64,000 bases of DNA from Quillaja saponaria (taxonomy: Eukaryota > Streptophyta > Magnoliopsida > Fabales > Quillajaceae), in the NCBI GenBank assembly GCA_029379385.1, contig CM055607.1, forward strand, positions 29,509,235-29,573,234. The letters run 5' to 3'. Shown in pieces: positions 60,033-64,000 of the stretch. Both the position numbers and the translations under genes were made by a program. How positions within the stretch are numbered: position 1 is the first letter of the stretch; each line of letters opens with the position of its first letter. The notes below the pieces were generated by a model. The model was not told the DNA's origin, ran no database searches, and saw only the letters and a program-made list of their open reading frames with translations.

Positions 60033-62810
60033 AATTCTCACTACCCAGCAGGATAATTAGGTTGCAGTGTGGTTCCTGAAGTTTCTAGTTTATGAGAGTT
60101 TTATAGTGGCATAGAGGGATGGGAGAAAAGTCAAGATAGATAATGGGAAAGGTTAGGAAAGAGACACGACCAAACCTTTTCATGTGGTTTCAACAGTCTC
60201 ATTATGAATAATGAAACTACCTATTTGAATAATTTATTTAACAATTATTATTTTATAAATTCTTTTAACGAGAGCACTTATTAATACATAAAAAAATTTA
60301 TAATATTAATTATAATTTTGATAGTATTTTATATATAAATTATTATTATTTAAAAAAATTAATTTTTAAATATCATTTTTATTACATTTTAATAAATGCT
60401 CTAACGACACCTTTAAAAAAAATTTATTTTATTCCATCTAAGGTGACATTTCTATTTTGAACCTTATATATGTTTTTCATTTATACTATACTAAAATCCT
60501 AAAATCCTAAACATCTTATTGTGTGTTTTTTTTTTCTTTTTCAAAGTTTTAGCTAATTTTTTAACTAAAAATATTATATAGTACCCAAGTATTTAGTTAT
60601 TTATTTATTTTTTATATTGATGACTTTTAATGTTATTTTACAATAAAATTAAATAATAAAAAAAAGAAAAAAAATAACTACCAACTACTTACATAATTTT
60701 ATTATTAAATAAACGTTAATTTTTTTCTAAAATCAGTTACCTAATTTTATTGCACGTCTTTCTCATTCACCCCATTCATTTATATGTTGGACTGAGTCAA
60801 TCAATGAAATTAGAAAGAGATTGATCAAATAATTTTTGAAAAAAATGTGATATTTGGTTTAATTTTAGAATAATTTAAGTAACTTAAACATTTTCCTTAA
60901 AATTATAAAAAGTATCTCAACATACACAAAAGCGTGTGCAAGAATGCTAATATAGATGTATGTAAAATATATATTTTCTTCAATTTATGTTTGAAAAATT
61001 AAGAGTATGGAATAAAATATATTCCATCAATGAGTTAGAAAATGTTAGTTTAATGGATTGGAGAGATGTGAGTGTCATTTACCCTATATTTTTACATGTT
61101 ATTATTATTTTGCTAAATCTCGAAGAAAGATAGTGTAATTCATTTTATTTTAAAAATACCCAATAGTACCTGATTATCAAAGGAATTATGGTAAAATCAG
61201 TTTATAACTTTTATGTATCTTCACCAAATTAAAAGTTAAATATGAAATCAGAAATTGATTTATCTAATTTTAATTGGCCTGATCATAAAATCTTGAGTCA
61301 CTGTAGTAGTATATATACCGATTGAGCTAACAAAGCCCATGCTTGAATATGCCATGGGACCTAAATTTTCAAGCACCATGTTTGGCCCAATAGAGATAAA
61401 GTAAGCCCAAGCTAACTTGGAATCTGGTTTGGCCCATGTACATGAATGTGACGATTCAAGGTGACTAGCCAATTTGAGAAGATTGTAGGAATAATAAGCA
61501 TTGCCACTGGACAACTAGAAAGAGCAAAACAATTTTGTGCTTGAAAAAGACTTGCCAAATCTGATTGTTTGATTGAGGCCACAGACGTTTCCCATAATTA
61601 ACAAACACTAAAAAGTACATGAAAATATAGATTATGTTATTTTCCACTTCAAAACAAAGAACATGTGAATTGGTGATGGTAGGAGGATAAGACGAACAAC
61701 TAAACACCATCAAAAAAACAAAAAAAGTGCTTCATCATATATAGTTGGTTAAGACTTCATTAGGTCGCCTAACATACCTATCACAAAATACTTTATTACA
61801 TTATATTCTCAAAAGTTTGCTTCAAGGCTCAAGCTCTCATCCCAAGTCACACCAGTTCTTTATAAAAAAGATATGAAAACTATATATACATATATATTAT
61901 ATAAAAAAACATACATATCATAAAATTTGGTTTATTGGTGATGATGATATGAACTATTCAAAATTCGATTCAAACCCATCAATTATGTTTACATTGAGTT
62001 TATTTTACATTTTTTTCCTTCTTAGTCTTCCTATACTTTTTGGGTGTAATTTTCATGAAGTGCTCAAAATCTAATTGCGACTCCACTCAAAATAAATTGA
62101 ATAAATCATGACATGACTTGAATTTAAAAAGATTAATCCATCTCATTAATTTTCACCTCCCAAATTGAACATAATCTATTTGGTTCACAAAATCAATTTG
62201 ATGTCCTAACTCTAGACATTGATTTAATTTGTGAACCTCTTAACAACACGATTTCTTGGCGGGTCAAATAATCCTACTACTTTTTTTTTTTTGGCCATAA
62301 ATATTATATAGATCTATCTTTTGCAACATTCTTTAGTGTGCATTTCTTTTACTATAACAAGAGCTGATCACTTTTTGTTTGTTATCTTATACACATACAT
62401 CTTTAAAAACTAATTTTTTTTATGTCTGCAAAATGAACTAAGATACTATAATTATATTCATAGATAACGAATAAATTTATATATTAAACACAAGTTAAAT
62501 AATAACTCAATATTTAAACATACACGAATAAAATTAAATATCATCACACGTAGTAATTACTATTGCCTTGCTAATCTCAACCTCTTGCATGCAATTAAAT
62601 ATATAAATATATTATATAAATTTATGGTTATGAACTGAAAATTACATGATTGGTGTAGAAAGTGGGGGATGTCAACTAAAATTAAAGGATTTGAAAATCA
62701 CAAACGATCGATTATATTAGAAACTGAAAAGAGACAGGTATCTGATGAGAGAGTTGATTCTTGTTAGGTAAGGAAACAAACATGTCTATAGAATATATTA
62801 GAGCTGTGCA
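60033..62810. other. DUF4079 upstream region and AT-rich spacer
   Basis: Starts with the DUF4079 5' UTR and promoter, then AT-rich DNA. One less AT-rich island (61300-61470) carries four TGGGCY motifs on the minus strand but no recognised gene. Nothing else can be supported. Confidence 0.45.
61334..61436 (-). promoter_or_regulatory. Cluster of four site II (TGGGCY) motifs
   Basis: AGCCCA or GGCCCA occurs at 61334-61339, 61384-61389, 61404-61409 and 61431-61436, giving TGGGCT, TGGGCC, TGGGCT and TGGGCC on the minus strand, all in one orientation. Such clusters bind TCP factors in promoters of growth and translation genes. No gene is recognised beside it. Confidence 0.45.
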
Positions 62811-62881
62811 ACAGGCGGTCGGACAGCATGGACCCCAGTATCACTCGATTTGGCCAAATCGGACGTATTAAAATTTTACCC

Positions 62882-63009
62882 TCAGGTGGCCGGATGAAAG
62901 AAAATTTTATCTAATAAAACTGTTTTTGTGGCCTTTAGTTTTAAAATTTTATAAGTCAGGTGGCCGGATGAAAAAAATTTTTAATTTTATAAGTCAGGTG
63001 GCCGGATGA
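62882..63009. repeat. Three copies of a 16-mer in a GC-richer island
   Basis: TCAGGTGGCCGGATGA occurs exactly at 62882-62897, 62956-62971 and 62994-63009. The last two copies sit in a longer near-duplicated unit with TTTTATAAG before them and an AAATTTTT-like tract after. It is likely a retroelement or satellite fragment of unknown family. Confidence 0.8.
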
Positions 63010-63039
63010 AGGAAAATTTTTCTTGTTGTCAGTTAGGTT

Positions 63040-64000
63040 TAAAATTTTATAATCGATAATTATTTTTAACCTATATGTAAGGTTTAAAATATTTAAAAAA
63101 TACTGATTTATAATTTTTTAACTATATAATCATAGATTAAAGTATTTAACACCACAAAGTATAATTAAAAGCTAAAATATAATATTCACATAGGAATATT
63201 TTATATTTAGACATAATATTTATACATAAAAATAAAAAGTAATAATATCGGCTGAGGTAGGGATAAACCGAGTTAAATTTTTCTAACCCGGTCACCTAGC
63301 CCAACCTGAAATAAAAGTATTGGTTTAGAAGATATAATTAAGTTGATGTGACATAAAATATTAATTGATACACTAACCTACCTTGCTATGTGTCATTATG
63401 TCAATATATTATTTTCCTAATAATTATATTATATATTATGAATGTTTAACTTTTAAATAAATATGTTGTTACAAAAATTTTAATAGAATTTTGGATATGC
63501 ATGTAACTTTTCTAGTTAAGCAAAAAAAAAATAATATATCATAAGTACTAATTAATGATTGATTTAAATATAGATTTTCAATTTTTTTCTTTCATCATCA
63601 GCTCTAATAAGCAGTAAAAAAATCTTTCACAAAATTAGTCAAGAAATTAGTTATTATATTAATTTTTTGATATTCTCTTTCTTGAAGTTAAGTCATTTTT
63701 GTTTATGAATAACATCGAATTAAGTTTATTCATATACCTAAAGAGAGTAAGAATAAATTAAAAAAATTTGTTTTGGTATAACTATTTTAACAAAATATCA
63801 TACACAACTACAAGATGAAAAGAAATAGGAATTAGATTGGAAAAATAAAATATTATATTTTATATAATTAACTTAGGAGAGATATGAGAGAATTTCTGAG
63901 TGATGTGGTAAAATAATATAATTTAAAAGAAATAAGAGATAATTAATGGATGATGAGACAAAATGATGTGTCAAAATATTAGATAGGTTCATTGGTGATG
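63040..64000. other. AT-rich spacer to window end
   Basis: No open frame, splice pattern or recognisable element that I can support. Confidence 0.4.

Noticed and set aside
61260..61713. Two overlapping minus-strand open frames (84 and 82 codons)
   Set aside because: No family resemblance; the region is better described by its site II motif cluster.

Overview
This window is plant nuclear DNA, almost certainly from a eudicot. It holds spliced genes with canonical GT..AG introns, separated by long AT-rich spacers full of decayed transposons. Every multi-exon model below was built by hand: reading frame, splice phase and protein family all agree across every junction, and no transcript evidence was available.

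Layout from left to right. 61-671 (+) is the 3' end of a heparan-alpha-glucosaminide N-acetyltransferase-like membrane protein. 1873-5229 (-) is an ACT-repeat protein (ACR10 type). 5.3-14.2 kb is a transposon-rich spacer: a SINE-like tandem duplication, a nearly intact RTE-type LINE (about 9.29-12.44 kb) and a fold-back array of short tandem repeats (13.29-13.95 kb). 14833-17264 (-) is a small gene for a protein of about 59 residues that I cannot name. 17424-17497 (-) is tRNA-Ile(AAU). 18260-20658 (-) is a CDC25-like arsenate reductase, divergent from 21717-27181 (+), a RING/coiled-coil/WD40 protein of the RFWD3 type with an E2F site in its promoter. 29679-31252 (-) is an XTH31/32-type xyloglucan enzyme. 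31.4-36.9 kb is spacer with MITE-like elements. 38356-41982 (+) is a DUF4050 protein. 44517-53319 (+) is a 16-exon FAD synthase with a PAPS-reductase-like domain followed by a MoCF-like domain; its introns carry a TRIM retrotransposon and a LINE relic. 54818-55990 (-) is S-adenosylmethionine synthetase with a 5'-UTR intron. 58114-60032 (-) is a plastid-targeted DUF4079 membrane protein. 60.1-64.0 kb is AT-rich spacer.

The protein genes do not form one pathway. Their grouping is better explained by ancestral synteny. From memory, Arabidopsis has ACR10, XTH32 and MAT3 close together on chromosome 2, and FAD synthase, the RING/WD40 gene and CDC25 close together on chromosome 5. This window interleaves the two sets, as expected if Arabidopsis lost alternate copies after genome duplication.

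I found no operon-like or clearly new enzymatic system. The most unusual structures are the fold-back repeat array, the small gene whose first coding exon may be only an ATG, the RTE element disabled by only three visible lesions, and the transposon-loaded introns of the FAD synthase gene.
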